Under the pieces are notes generated by a model. That model had not been told where the DNA came from and ran no database searches. It saw only the letters and a program-made list of their open reading frames with translations. A program made the position numbers and the translations under genes. A stretch of DNA of 64,000 bases from Teredinibacter franksiae (GTDB lineage: Bacteria > Pseudomonadota > Gammaproteobacteria > Pseudomonadales > Cellvibrionaceae): NCBI RefSeq assembly GCF_014218805.1, contig NZ_JACJUV010000003.1, forward strand, positions 1 to 64,000. The letters are read 5' to 3'. Below are positions 50,789 through 59,903 of the stretch, piece after piece. Within the stretch, counting starts at the first letter, position 1; each line of letters begins with the position of its first letter.

Positions 50789-51256
50789 ATGAGCGTAACG
50801 GCGCTAGACAACTACGATACTAAAATTTTACGCTGCCTGCAGAACAACGCCGAATTATCCATGGCCGATTTGGGTGAGGCCGTTGGTCTATCGCATACGC
50901 CCTGCTGGCGCAGGGTAAAACGCCTAGAAGAAGAAGGCTATATCAAGCAACGCGTAACATTGTTAAACGCCGAACAGCTCAATTTAAGCGTGGCAGTACA
51001 TGCTTATATCACCATTAAAAGTCATGACGAAGAATCTTTACTGGCGTTCGAAAGCTCTGTTCAAACCGTTAATGAAGTTGTGGAATGTTACTCCATAACC
51101 GGAGAGAAGGATTATCTACTTAAAGTCGTAGTGGCAAGCGTGGATCACTACGAACAATTACTAAAAGCTAAACTTGTTCATCTTCCTAATGTGGCTTCGG
51201 TTAATTCTGTTTTTGCTTTGAAGCAAATTAAATACACAACAGCGCTTCCGCTATAG
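50789..51256 (+). CDS. Lrp/AsnC-family transcriptional regulator
   Basis: The 155-residue protein has the N-terminal helix-turn-helix (ILRCLQNNAELSMADLGEAV, LSHTPCWRRVKRLEEEGYI) and a C-terminal RAM ligand-binding domain (VHAYITIKSHDEE, VVECYSITGEKDYLLKVVV, HLPNVASVNSVFALKQIK). ATG 50789 is chosen; a TTG 18 bases upstream would only add a short tail. It lies 106 bases from the divergent aminotransferase, and such pairs are often amino-acid responsive. The stop lies within a perfect 36-base palindrome. Confidence 0.95.
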   Translation: MSVTALDNYDTKILRCLQNNAELSMADLGEAVGLSHTPCWRRVKRLEEEGYIKQRVTLLNAEQLNLSVAVHAYITIKSHDEESLLAFESSVQTVNEVVECYSITGEKDYLLKVVVASVDHYEQLLKAKLVHLPNVASVNSVFALKQIKYTTALPL

Positions 51257-51271
51257 CGGAAGCGCTGTTGT
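51236..51271. terminator. perfect 36-base palindrome overlapping the regulator stop codon
   Basis: All 18 pairs match between 51236-51253 and 51254-51271, with GCGCTTCCGC in each arm. The TAG stop of the regulator is at 51254-51256. The RNA would form a very stable hairpin, but no T-run follows (GGCGCG), so it is not a standard intrinsic terminator. It could protect the 3' end or act as a protein site. Confidence 0.75.
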
Positions 51272-51436
51272 GGCGCGACTAAGAGGCCTCTACGCAAAGT
51301 ATAAAGACAAGCGCTAGGCGCCCCACTTGTACTTTAGAAACCCGCGGCGAGTGCGCCAGCAAGCCTTCACTATAAGCCGTAGACACTCCCCCGCTCATAG
51401 GTGCTGCTGCATTCGCACTTTCTATAAGCTATAGGC

Positions 51437-51462
51437 AAAAAAAAGCCCGCCATAGGCGGGCT
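51437..51462 (-). terminator. orphan minus-strand rho-independent terminator
   Basis: AGCCCGCC pairs with GGCGGGCT around an ATA loop at 51444-51462. On the plus strand eight A residues precede it, so only on the minus strand is it followed by T8. No minus-strand gene lies to its right until 54138, so it seems to end an unannotated leftward transcript. Confidence 0.85.
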
Positions 51463-52621
51463 GGGACTAGTTACACATAAAACACATCAAAACTAAGCGA
51501 ATAACAACTTCAGTTCACATAACAACAAAAAAACACACTTAACAACACACTTAACAACACACTTAACAACACACTTAACAACACAGTTAACAACAGCTAG
51601 TGGTACAACCTTGTGTACGTTGAGAATTACTCAAGCTACTGTTAACTAATTTAACACATACGCATTAAAAATAAAGGATCAAAACGCGATATCAATGGTG
51701 AATACCATCACATTTGCTCATTATAAAGCATTAATTCGTATAACTTTCATACTTTTTACACATTTCAATGTTGTTTGTGACGCCTCCAGCAACATTAGAT
51801 TTTACGAAAGTAATGATAAAACATGAATTCCTATAAATCGCTTCTATCCAGACAGTACCAAAACCCTTTTATCTACACCTGACACTTCATGATGACACCT
51901 ATCGTGACATTTCCTCTTAATATCCGGGGCTACTCATGTAACTCACCCTCCATTACAGACAGATACCCACACTAAAGTAGCAGTTAAATATAGAAGCTAA
52001 TATCTCAGAAACTAGAGCTGAATTACTCCTCTACGGATGCGGACTGCCCGTCGAAATGTTTATACGCGCGGGCATAGCCAAGATAGTTGACGTCGAACAT
52101 GAGCCTTTATTGAACCCACTCAGTATAAATAGCGGTGCCCATAGGATTAATGCGGGAGATTAAAATTATTCTGAATTATTCTGGACACTCGTGCGCCGCA
52201 CGTGAACCCGGAGAACTATAATTGGTCAGCCAAGCCGCAATTTCTATGCACAATTTTTACTCCGCATGAGCATTAGGATAGATAAGCGGGCATTCCCCTC
52301 CATTCCAATGTAAAAACCCAACCTGGGTAATACCCCACACCCTTCTCGACTAGCTTTTTTCGCTTACAAATTAGTAAGTTATAACTAACACAATTTTAAC
52401 CTACGGAAACCACCCTCTATAACCCTAAATCTATATTTGCTCCTTCTGATATGGATCAAATAATCACGTTAAATTGGTAAGGCCAGTTGGTTAGTCCGCC
52501 TGAATTGTATCTGGCGCAAATCCCCCTTCTTATTTTTATTTATCCTTCCACCCCATAACAACGGGTGAAATACCTTTCGAGGATTTCGCAACATTCTGGA
52601 GTATCACAAGAGGTTATCTTT
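51463..52621. other. 1.16-kb gene-free stretch with repeat and possible non-coding RNA
   Basis: No coding frame of note occurs on either strand. The left end has the orphan minus-strand terminator and a 12-bp tandem repeat. The remainder is AT-rich without clear hairpins. It may hold a leftward small RNA and the promoter region of the DUF3360 transporter. Confidence 0.5.
51532..51591. repeat. 12-bp tandem repeat, five copies
   Basis: AACACACTTAAC is repeated four times exactly and once with one change (AACACAGTTAAC), from 51532 to 51591. It contains no spacers and no palindromic unit, so it is not a CRISPR array. It lies 70-130 bases upstream of the orphan minus-strand terminator. Confidence 0.93.
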
Positions 52622-54076
52622 ATGCTTGATCCAGACGCAATGAGTTACAGCGAAAAACGAAAGCCTGCCAAACATTTTTCGAGCCGTGCCGAATATCTGG
52701 AGCATGAGTTAACGATTAAGAAATTTCGCCGCTGGCGGATTCACCTTCCGTATCGTGATTACGGCATAGAAATTGAGGATTGGGTTCCCGCGCTTGCGGC
52801 CACCATTGGCAAGGTGGTTATGGTTACCGCCATGGTTGCGGCCTTTGCTGCACAATATGGGTTGTCGCCTGAGTTTATTGCTGAAAATGTACGCTTCGAG
52901 TTACTTATAGCCGGCGTGCTGTTTGTGGTTTTATTCTCTGCAATACTAAACCCGACGGCAAACTTAGCGGGCACTCACGGGCCCATGATCCCGCTCATCC
53001 CCCTTATTGCCGCAGCGGGCGGTCACCCTCTAGCACTGGGGATTATGGTCGGCGTTTTCGGTTTGCTACTCAGTATATCCAAGGGCGGCTCCAAGCTGGT
53101 AAATTTAACCGGCGAAGGCGTTCGTGGTGGGCTTTTAATTTACTTGGGTGCCGTTGGGCTAATCGGTCAGATTGCCAAGCTTAAAGGCTGGTCTACTGGC
53201 ACCGGTATCGCGGGCATGGCGTTTGTGGTTATTTTCGTCACCATTGTGATTTATGCCTATCTTGCGCGCATTCAAAAGCGCTGGCTCGCCATTCCTTTAT
53301 GCTCTGCCGTAGCAGGTGTTGTCGCCTACGCCATGGGAGCTTCATTCGAATTTGTGACTGCGCCCGGCCTACCAAACATGAGCCCTTTCTACTGGTGGGG
53401 AGAAAACACCGGTTGGCAAATGGGCTGGCCAAACCTGAATCACTTTATTGCGGTAACACCTTTCGCCATCCTTGCGGTTGCCATGTGGTCTCCCGATTTC
53501 CTCGGACACCGAGTATTCCAAGAACTCAACTACCCCAGTAAGGCCAAAGGCGTTCTGATGAATGTTGACGACACTATGGCTATATGTTCTGTGCGCCAGA
53601 TTGTGGGTGCCGGTCTAGGTGGTGGTAATTTGGCCTCCTCTTGGGGTACGTACATGATCCCCGCGGCCATCGCTAAGCGTCCTATTCCGGGCGGTGCGCT
53701 GTTAACCGGTATTCTTTGTGTAGTAGCCGGTATTCTAGGTTTCCCAATGGACTTAGCTATGTGGGAACCGGTGCTTCGTATTGCTCTGATTGTGGGTGTG
53801 TTCTTACCTCTGCTTGAAGCAGGAATGCAAATGGTAAAAGACTCCAAAAACTCTCAGAGCGCGGGCATTTGCATATTCTCCTGCGCACTGGTTAACCCCG
53901 TGTTTGGCTGGGCCTTAACGATGCTGCTAGATAATCTCGGCTTTATTGGTGACAAAGAGCGCGGCGAAAAACTCTCAATGCAAGACAAGCTGATAATACC
54001 GCTTATCGCTGTAATTGTGTGCATAGGCTCATTGGCCGCGGTAGGACAACTACCTGGAATTCCTGCACTTATCTAG
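52622..54076 (+). CDS. DUF3360-family membrane transporter
   Basis: The 484-residue protein has an N-terminal cytoplasmic segment with WRIHLPYRDYGIEIEDWVPALAA and about ten to twelve membrane helices. Motifs include NPTANLAGTHGPMIPLIPLI, LLLSISKGGSKLVNLTG, AMWSPDFLGHRVFQELNYP, NVDDTMAICSVRQ, GGNLASSWGTYMIPAAIAKR and LVNPVFGWALTMLLDNLGF. This matches the uncharacterised DUF3360 family, known in Vibrio and related marine bacteria and related to solute-carrier permeases. ATG 52622 has GAGG eight bases upstream and fits the family start better than 52565. A terminator follows at 54113-54139. Confidence 0.87.
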   Translation: MLDPDAMSYSEKRKPAKHFSSRAEYLEHELTIKKFRRWRIHLPYRDYGIEIEDWVPALAATIGKVVMVTAMVAAFAAQYGLSPEFIAENVRFELLIAGVLFVVLFSAILNPTANLAGTHGPMIPLIPLIAAAGGHPLALGIMVGVFGLLLSISKGGSKLVNLTGEGVRGGLLIYLGAVGLIGQIAKLKGWSTGTGIAGMAFVVIFVTIVIYAYLARIQKRWLAIPLCSAVAGVVAYAMGASFEFVTAPGLPNMSPFYWWGENTGWQMGWPNLNHFIAVTPFAILAVAMWSPDFLGHRVFQELNYPSKAKGVLMNVDDTMAICSVRQIVGAGLGGGNLASSWGTYMIPAAIAKRPIPGGALLTGILCVVAGILGFPMDLAMWEPVLRIALIVGVFLPLLEAGMQMVKDSKNSQSAGICIFSCALVNPVFGWALTMLLDNLGFIGDKERGEKLSMQDKLIIPLIAVIVCIGSLAAVGQLPGIPALI

Positions 54077-54112
54077 TTCTTTGTTGTTCGGTGTTTATCC
54101 GATCACTCTTTA

Positions 54113-54139
54113 TACCCGGCGCAAGCCGGGTATTTTTTT
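54113..54139 (+). terminator. rho-independent terminator of the DUF3360 gene
   Basis: TACCCGGC pairs with GCCGGGTA around GCAA, and seven T residues follow. It overlaps the last codon of the convergent dgkA. Confidence 0.94.
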
Positions 54140-54497
54140 AGAAAAACACAACGCTAATCCAAACAAACACTAATAAACAAACACTCAACAATACCGCAGC
54201 GGAAGCTATATCTTTCGCTCTACCCGCCAACTCATGGTGCTCATAACCAACCCTGTCTACAACCGACTCAATTGCGCTATTAAGCAACTCTACAATCAAT
54301 ACCATCACCACGGCTGTAACCATGACAACGCGTTCCAGTGACGTTACATCCAACCAAAAGGCCAATGGAATCAGTACCACCGCCAGTAAAAGCTCCTGCC
54401 GAAACGCTGCTTCATTTCTAAAAGCGGCGATAAAACCCCTATAGGAATATATCGACGCCTTCACCAAGCGGCTAAACCCTTTGTTTTTACTTATCAT
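54138..54497 (-). CDS. dgkA: diacylglycerol kinase
   Basis: DgkA phosphorylates diacylglycerol formed during membrane-derived-oligosaccharide synthesis. The 119-residue protein has an amphipathic N-terminus (RLVKASIYSYRGFIAAFRNEAAFRQE, split here as KASIYSYRGF and AFRNEAAFRQE), three membrane helices, and the catalytic VELLNSAIESVVDRVG block followed by HELAGRAKDIASAAV. It is a single gene, convergent with the DUF3360 transporter. Confidence 0.96.
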   Translation of the reverse strand: MISKNKGFSRLVKASIYSYRGFIAAFRNEAAFRQELLLAVVLIPLAFWLDVTSLERVVMVTAVVMVLIVELLNSAIESVVDRVGYEHHELAGRAKDIASAAVLLSVCLLVFVWISVVFF

Positions 54498-54616
54498 ACG
54501 GATGGGCCCTCACAAGCCATGAAATTCGAACCCGAAAACCTATGAACGATACTGTGGTGCCTTTGGGCTGGCGATAGCTCATGCCAGCTTTGTTACCGCT
54601 GCCATCTTATTGATAA

Positions 54617-55252
54617 CTATGGCGCTAAGCGCTCAATGACCCACTGCTGATCTCGCCGGGCATACTGAAAGCGATCATGCAGTCGGCTACCGCCGCCCTG
54701 CCAAAATTCGAACACGGCGGGCTTAACTCTATAACCACCCCAGAAATCAGGCAAAGGAATTGCGCCTTGGCCAAATTTAGATTTCATCGATTCAAATTGC
54801 ATTAACAGCGCTTTGCGAGAACTTATTTGATGACTTTGATGTGAAGCCCAAGCCCCAATCTGACTCTCGCGTGGACGTGTTAAAAAATATTTAATCGACT
54901 CAGCGGTGGAAATACGCTCCGCAGCCCCTTCAATCTCTACTTGGCGCTCCATACCGTGCCAAGGAAAATGTAGACAAACGTTGCCATTAGCCTCCATTTC
55001 CCTGGCTTTCTTACTGCCATAGTTGGTGAAAAATACAAAGCCTTTCTCGTCGAGGTGCTTAAGCAGCACAATTCTCTGGCTTGGTTTACCCTCGGCCGAT
55101 ACCGTTGCCAAGGTAAATGCCGTTGGGTCGGGAATACCCGCCTCAATCGCCTGCTTCAGCCATAACTCAAATTGGGCAATAGGTTCGCCCAATAAATTGT
55201 CGCGCCGTAAACCACCAGCGAGGTACTCTCGGCGTATATCTTCAAGTTTCAT
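54617..55252 (-). CDS. pdxH: pyridoxamine 5'-phosphate oxidase
   Basis: PdxH oxidises pyridoxine or pyridoxamine phosphate to PLP with FMN. The 211-residue protein has the family blocks [93 protein letters not shown] and [16 protein letters not shown]. It is divergent from the mobA-like gene with about 60 bases between starts. Confidence 0.96.
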   Translation of the reverse strand: MKLEDIRREYLAGGLRRDNLLGEPIAQFELWLKQAIEAGIPDPTAFTLATVSAEGKPSQRIVLLKHLDEKGFVFFTNYGSKKAREMEANGNVCLHFPWHGMERQVEIEGAAERISTAESIKYFLTRPRESQIGAWASHQSHQISSRKALLMQFESMKSKFGQGAIPLPDFWGGYRVKPAVFEFWQGGGSRLHDRFQYARRDQQWVIERLAP

Positions 55253-55312
55253 ATATCAGGTATGATTGTTAACGCTTATTTTAGCCGCCGATATTACCGG
55301 GCCATCGTTGCT

Positions 55313-55957
55313 ATGTCATTGAAAGATTTTACCGCTCCCTCCGTTTCCGCTTTTATTCTTGCTGGCGGCGCCAACCGCCGAATGGAAGGCCGGCAAAAGA
55401 TCTTTATGCCACTTGGGAGTCAAACAATTCTTCAACATATATGCAACACTCTAAAACCCCAAGTAAAGCAAATAGCGCTCAGCTTTAACTCAAAGCCAGA
55501 AGGCTTAACGGAGCTGCAACTTGTCAAAGATAATTTTAACGAACTGAACGGGCCGATGGCGGGCGTTGTGGCTGGGCTAAACTGGCTAAAAAAACAAATA
55601 GACGGCGGAGAGTGGCTACTCACTACACCCGGTGACTCACCTTTCCTACCCGACAATTTGGTGGAGCAACTACTGCAACGTGCATCACCATCGCGTGTAC
55701 CGCATTTTATCTGCTGGAACGAGCGCGACTACTATTTAACATGCCTGTGGCACATTTCAGCTTTACCCAGTATCGAACGGTACCTGGCCGAAGGGCAGCG
55801 TTCAGCCAAAGGGGCACTCAAAATACTGGGTGCCGAAAAAGTAACGCTGAGCAAGCACGATGCTCTAACTCATCACAGCAAGCAAGAACTGCTGTTCTTC
55901 AACATCAATACGCCGGAAGATTATGACAAGGCCAACGCACATTTTTCCAAACAATAA
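55313..55957 (+). CDS. mobA: molybdenum cofactor guanylyltransferase (MobA-like)
   Basis: MobA attaches GMP to molybdopterin. The roughly 214-residue product has the nucleotidyltransferase motif SAFILAGGANRRMEGRQKIF (the usual LAGG-x-G/R-R-MGG-x-DK, with small changes), NGPMAGVVAGLNWL, WLLTTPGDSPFLPD and the C-terminal FFNINTPEDYDKA. The ATG at 55313 matches the family start; an ATG at 55262 would add 17 residues overlapping the pdxH promoter. The changed GG-x-DK residues mean a related sugar-type or CTP-type transferase is possible. Confidence 0.85.
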   Translation: MSLKDFTAPSVSAFILAGGANRRMEGRQKIFMPLGSQTILQHICNTLKPQVKQIALSFNSKPEGLTELQLVKDNFNELNGPMAGVVAGLNWLKKQIDGGEWLLTTPGDSPFLPDNLVEQLLQRASPSRVPHFICWNERDYYLTCLWHISALPSIERYLAEGQRSAKGALKILGAEKVTLSKHDALTHHSKQELLFFNINTPEDYDKANAHFSKQ

Positions 55958-56831
55958 ATTTAGGCGAACTTTTTCAAAGCCCTATTTCACAGGCGTTTCG
56001 CTGTTACTCGCCACCCTGCTATTGTCGCCCAGCGTCTCTGCAGCCTGCCGTGAAATGGCCAAAACCGAACTAGAGCAAACTTACTGCGCAATAAAAGCCA
56101 AAGGAAAAGGCTCCAGCCTTCCAATGTTTAGCGATTTCCGAAAAAATCCAGAAAAAATACAACGGCTTTTACTCAAGAAACACGCAAAACAAGCGGGTAT
56201 CCCACTGCCCGAAACTACGCCATCACCGATGGACACCGCCACCACTGCACCCCGTCAAAACAGGTCGACCCAACCCACACCAGTGCCTCTGACTAGCAAA
56301 ACAGAGCGAGCACCAACGCCACCACAAAAGCCCAAAACAGACACCCGCGCAACCGAGCTGAACAGCTGCCAGCTTAACCAGTTAACGATTACGTGCTCAT
56401 TTGGCCGTTATCGACTGCAAACCAACCACCCCAACCGTGAACTCACCGGCGACGCACTGTCTCCGGTGAATCGCCTATTACTTGCCGATCGACAATCGCC
56501 CCACTATCGCAACGCAAGCAATTTAGTTTACCTGAGCGAAACTTACCCGTTGTACATCGAAAAAATGTTGAGTATTGGCCTAGGAGATTCCACCATGAGT
56601 TTCACCCGCTACGCAGCAACGTACGAAGAAATTCAGGTGCAAAAACAAAATTTTTCTACGCGGTTTAATGCCATGTTTGAGCTTTTAAAGAAAGAAAAAG
56701 CTAACAACAGCATTCAGCGACGGTACGATAATAGCTATCCGCAAAACCTCAGCCAATGTATGTCAGCCAATGCCAAACTGCTGATATGCGATAACGTAAA
56801 CAGGAATTGGGTGTACTTGAGGGAGATATAA
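55923..56831 (+). CDS. exported hypothetical protein
   Basis: The 302-residue product begins with a signal peptide (YFTGVSLLLATLLLSPSVSAA). It has a Pro/Thr-rich middle (about 90-145) and a C-terminal region with several cysteines, including LNSCQLNQLTITCSFGRYRL. No family is recognised. It begins 35 bases before the mobA-like stop, so the two genes share a transcript, though no functional tie is apparent. A terminator follows. Confidence 0.75.
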   Translation: MTRPTHIFPNNKFRRTFSKPYFTGVSLLLATLLLSPSVSAACREMAKTELEQTYCAIKAKGKGSSLPMFSDFRKNPEKIQRLLLKKHAKQAGIPLPETTPSPMDTATTAPRQNRSTQPTPVPLTSKTERAPTPPQKPKTDTRATELNSCQLNQLTITCSFGRYRLQTNHPNRELTGDALSPVNRLLLADRQSPHYRNASNLVYLSETYPLYIEKMLSIGLGDSTMSFTRYAATYEEIQVQKQNFSTRFNAMFELLKKEKANNSIQRRYDNSYPQNLSQCMSANAKLLICDNVNRNWVYLREI

Positions 56832-56833
56832 AA

Positions 56834-56863
56834 AAGGGCGGTAAATTCCGCCCTTCTTATTTA
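56834..56863. terminator. bidirectional terminator
   Basis: AAGGGCGG pairs with CCGCCCTT around TAAATT at 56834-56855. It is preceded by an A-run and followed by CTTATTTATT. It sits between the convergent genes ending at 56831 and 56861. Confidence 0.88.
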
Positions 56864-59503
56864 TTGTTCGATCAATTTGAATTGCTGTAGACCACTGCCA
56901 AAGCTTAGCGCGATCATCGCCGTTGCATCTATTTCGTCGTTACCGGTCAAAACATAGCGGAAAGCCGAGTCTCCGCGGTTGGCAAATACCACTTCATCGC
57001 CGTTATGAACCGGCAACCAACGTAGCATATAACCGTCCATAAAGTTTAAGATACGCGGAAAATCTTCCGCTGGATTTAGCGTAACGAGAGGCTCCGCGGG
57101 GTTGAGGACAAACCTCGGTGTTGCCGGTACGAGCACACGAGCCAAATCATCGGCTGGCGCCAACATTATGTAGCCATCGCCACCATTAACCAACTTCCAG
57201 TACTGATCGCTACTCTGTGCGCAATCCGCCATAAAAACCAAGGGAAGAAATGGGCGGTTTTCACCAAGCGCATCAATTTCTTCTCGGGTTAGGTACGGCC
57301 GCTCTTCACGCAAGCACAAGGGTGCATCTGTTGAGGTCTGCAATTGATAAACCGGCACCTGATAATCGGTATTTATGCCTGCACCATCGTAACGCACCTC
57401 TACATCGTCTTCACGGCTGTTTTCTGCCACGTTAAGCACAGACACATCATTACTGTTCGCTAATGCAATATCGGCTTCGGCCAAATCTGAAATGTTCTGG
57501 AAAAAGTTATTATTCTCCCCCCAATTGTCGGTTACCCAATCACGAGAAACGTTTTTTGCGCTGAGAAGCGAACTAAAAGCAGAACCTTCACTATTGATAA
57601 AGCTGTTATAACTGACAGAAGCGTCGTTCCCTTTTACAACCAGCAAGCTACCATCTTCGGCATTTGAGCCAGTGGATTGTGTATCGAAAATATTATACTG
57701 AACAAGCGTACGTAAAGTACCTTCGCGTATTTCTATGGCTTCGGCTGCAATATTAGGGCCGAAGGTATTACTGCGAATAGTATTATCATAGGCTTTTTCG
57801 TCCATTGTTCCGTCTGGAGCTGTAGCCCAATCATCGGCTGAAGAACCAATAACAATTGCTTCTCCACGCGTTTCAAGACCCTCTCGCGGGGCCAACCCGG
57901 TATTGGCAAACGAAGAGCCTCGAACCTGATTATGCGAACTGCCATTGGCCACGATTAAGGCTCGCTCACCGACACCATCAATTAAAAGGTTTTCAATGGT
58001 ATTGTTACTGGCCGCGTCTAAAACCAACCCGTTTTGCGCACCTCCAATTTGCAAATATTTAATCTGCCAATGATTGCCGTTTAATTTAAGCGCATCGTTA
58101 GCGGTATGGTCAGCGCCAGTTACCTGCGCAAAAACAGAACTAGAACGACTACGGAGAATAATGGGGTCCTCCGCCGTGCCACTTCGGTCTGAGAAAAAGT
58201 GGGCCTGTGCATCACCACTCGCTTCCACTGACACTTCGCCGGTATATTCTCCACTAGCGAGCACAATCTCATCACCAGGCTCAGCGTTTTTAAGGGCCGA
58301 TTGCAATTCAGCGGCTGTTGCTACAGCAACCCAATTAGTACTCCTACGGGTAATATTAAACACATAATATTTTATGGCCGTGCCGTTGGTAGCCGTGACC
58401 TCCACTGCGCGCTCAATGAAATTTTCCTCTATGCTAATATCAAGTGGTGTACCACTCTCTACCGTTATTGCGCCATCTTTTAAGCCGGTTATCTCACCGT
58501 CTCCATCAACGACTGGTTCACCATAGCGAATAGATGCACCGGCAATAGTCGTTACAGCCGTTAGCTGCATACTCGTAACATCTCGATTAATAGCGCCTTC
58601 ATAGGAGCTGATATAACAACCGAAGTCACGGGCAAATTCGACACCTGTCAATATCATCGAGTTTAGCGTTGCGTCTGCGGTATACTCCGCCTCAGTACCC
58701 GTAGCTCGCTTTACCACCAGGCTATAGCTTTCGGTTGCCCCCCCATACGCAGCCTCTGCCACCAAAGCGAAGGAATTATCTCCCTCCTCAACATCGTACG
58801 GGATAAATTCTAGGTGGTCTGCTTCCAGCCCATTGACCGTTAAACCTGCATAGCGGTCGTTAGTGCGGCCCCTCAGGAGTATCATGCAGGTCTCATATGC
58901 GACCTCAGCAACATAGGGAATATTTGGAACAGCCGGGTCAAATTTAGGGTCTAGATCTACGGCTACTGGATCAAAAACCTCCAACCCCAACAACATCGCC
59001 TTACTATTCACACGATGAACATTTATCGTGTAGGTAAGCAAGTGATTCAAAGGTTGAGTTCTCACCCGCAGGGCAATCACGTTATCGCCCTCACGAATGG
59101 TTTTGGTATCGACTTCCCCCAGCTCAATCTGGTTTAACTCGCCATTATACGCAACGATATAATTGCCATCCTCGTCCTTCACAGGCAGGCCGTTCTCGTC
59201 AACCTCAAACTCTTGTTTGTAGATTTCCAGCACCGCATCTTCTGCATTAGTAGCAGCCGTGATGTTGATGCTCTCTACGTCGGTTGCTAAGTTAAGCGTG
59301 TATGGCCCGACATAATCGGGGTCGAAGGCTGGCTCCAACTCACCCACATCCACTTCCAGCGTGGTTAAGCGTAAATCGACGTAATTACTGTAGTCCGTTA
59401 CGGCGCCTTTTTTGCGGTCGGTATCGTCACCACAGCCTTGAACAAAGATAAAGGAAATAACGGTGCAGGTAAGTGCAAGGAGAGAAAGTTTACTGCGTAA
59501 CAT
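56861..59503 (-). CDS. lipoprotein with cadherin-like repeats and right-handed beta-helix (PL6/chondroitinase-B-like)
   Basis: The 880-residue product has a lipobox (ISFIFVQGC). Three cadherin-like beta-sandwich repeats follow at roughly 40-390 (LTTLEVDVGELEPAFDPDY, AMLLGLEVFDPVAVDLDP, ATLNSMILTGVEFARDF). Then comes a right-handed beta-helix at about 400-720 opening WVAVATAAELQSALKNAEPGDEIVLASGEYTG, here quoted in parts as ELQSALKNAEPGDEIVLASG, with NTIENLLIDGVG, NQVRGSSFANTGL and VQYNIFDTQSTG. The opening resembles the chondroitinase-B/alginate lyase (PL6) group, but catalytic residues could not be confirmed. It would sit on the cell surface and bind or cut an acidic polysaccharide. Function is inferred. 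Confidence 0.75.
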   Translation of the reverse strand: MLRSKLSLLALTCTVISFIFVQGCGDDTDRKKGAVTDYSNYVDLRLTTLEVDVGELEPAFDPDYVGPYTLNLATDVESINITAATNAEDAVLEIYKQEFEVDENGLPVKDEDGNYIVAYNGELNQIELGEVDTKTIREGDNVIALRVRTQPLNHLLTYTINVHRVNSKAMLLGLEVFDPVAVDLDPKFDPAVPNIPYVAEVAYETCMILLRGRTNDRYAGLTVNGLEADHLEFIPYDVEEGDNSFALVAEAAYGGATESYSLVVKRATGTEAEYTADATLNSMILTGVEFARDFGCYISSYEGAINRDVTSMQLTAVTTIAGASIRYGEPVVDGDGEITGLKDGAITVESGTPLDISIEENFIERAVEVTATNGTAIKYYVFNITRRSTNWVAVATAAELQSALKNAEPGDEIVLASGEYTGEVSVEASGDAQAHFFSDRSGTAEDPIILRSRSSSVFAQVTGADHTANDALKLNGNHWQIKYLQIGGAQNGLVLDAASNNTIENLLIDGVGERALIVANGSSHNQVRGSSFANTGLAPREGLETRGEAIVIGSSADDWATAPDGTMDEKAYDNTIRSNTFGPNIAAEAIEIREGTLRTLVQYNIFDTQSTGSNAEDGSLLVVKGNDASVSYNSFINSEGSAFSSLLSAKNVSRDWVTDNWGENNNFFQNISDLAEADIALANSNDVSVLNVAENSREDDVEVRYDGAGINTDYQVPVYQLQTSTDAPLCLREERPYLTREEIDALGENRPFLPLVFMADCAQSSDQYWKLVNGGDGYIMLAPADDLARVLVPATPRFVLNPAEPLVTLNPAEDFPRILNFMDGYMLRWLPVHNGDEVVFANRGDSAFRYVLTGNDEIDATAMIALSFGSGLQQFKLIEQ

Positions 59504-59903
59504 TCGATGAATTAGTCCAAATAGGTAAACGATTTGAGAGCGGGAAATTTTACGGGCGACAATGTCGTAATTTGCGGCCCCACAGCACGCTCCAGTGCTA
59601 GGAAATCAGGGCGAACAAGGTACTCGTTATCGCACTCTGAGTAAAGAGTGCAAATGTAACCTAAGCACCGGCCCAATGCGAATTCCCAGTTCCTTTGACC
59701 CAGCGGAGCAAAACAAAGTTCACCACTTTTTAATCCTTTAAAATCAATTACTTACCCGTGCCATATTTCGCCACATTTGGGCAGAATTGATCACCGTGAA
59801 AGCGTGAACTGTGCACACTTACGCGCCATAGCCCTTGTTAGAGTAATTCCAACAGGCCAAAAAAGGCCCCGAGTTAATCCATAAACCCACAAGGTGATTC
59901 ATT
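59504..59903. other. gene-free stretch between divergent genes
   Basis: About 400 bases separate the beta-helix lipoprotein gene (leftward) and the coiled-coil membrane gene (rightward). It should carry both promoters. No operator-like repeat was noticed. The frame at 59819-60076 on the minus strand is antisense to the next gene and not credible. Confidence 0.5.

Noticed and set aside
50683..50811. N-terminal extension of the aminotransferase
   Set aside because: It would overlap the divergent regulator gene and does not align with the family.
51532..51591. Possible CRISPR array
   Set aside because: Units are 12 bases and directly adjacent with no spacers, and no cas gene is in the window.
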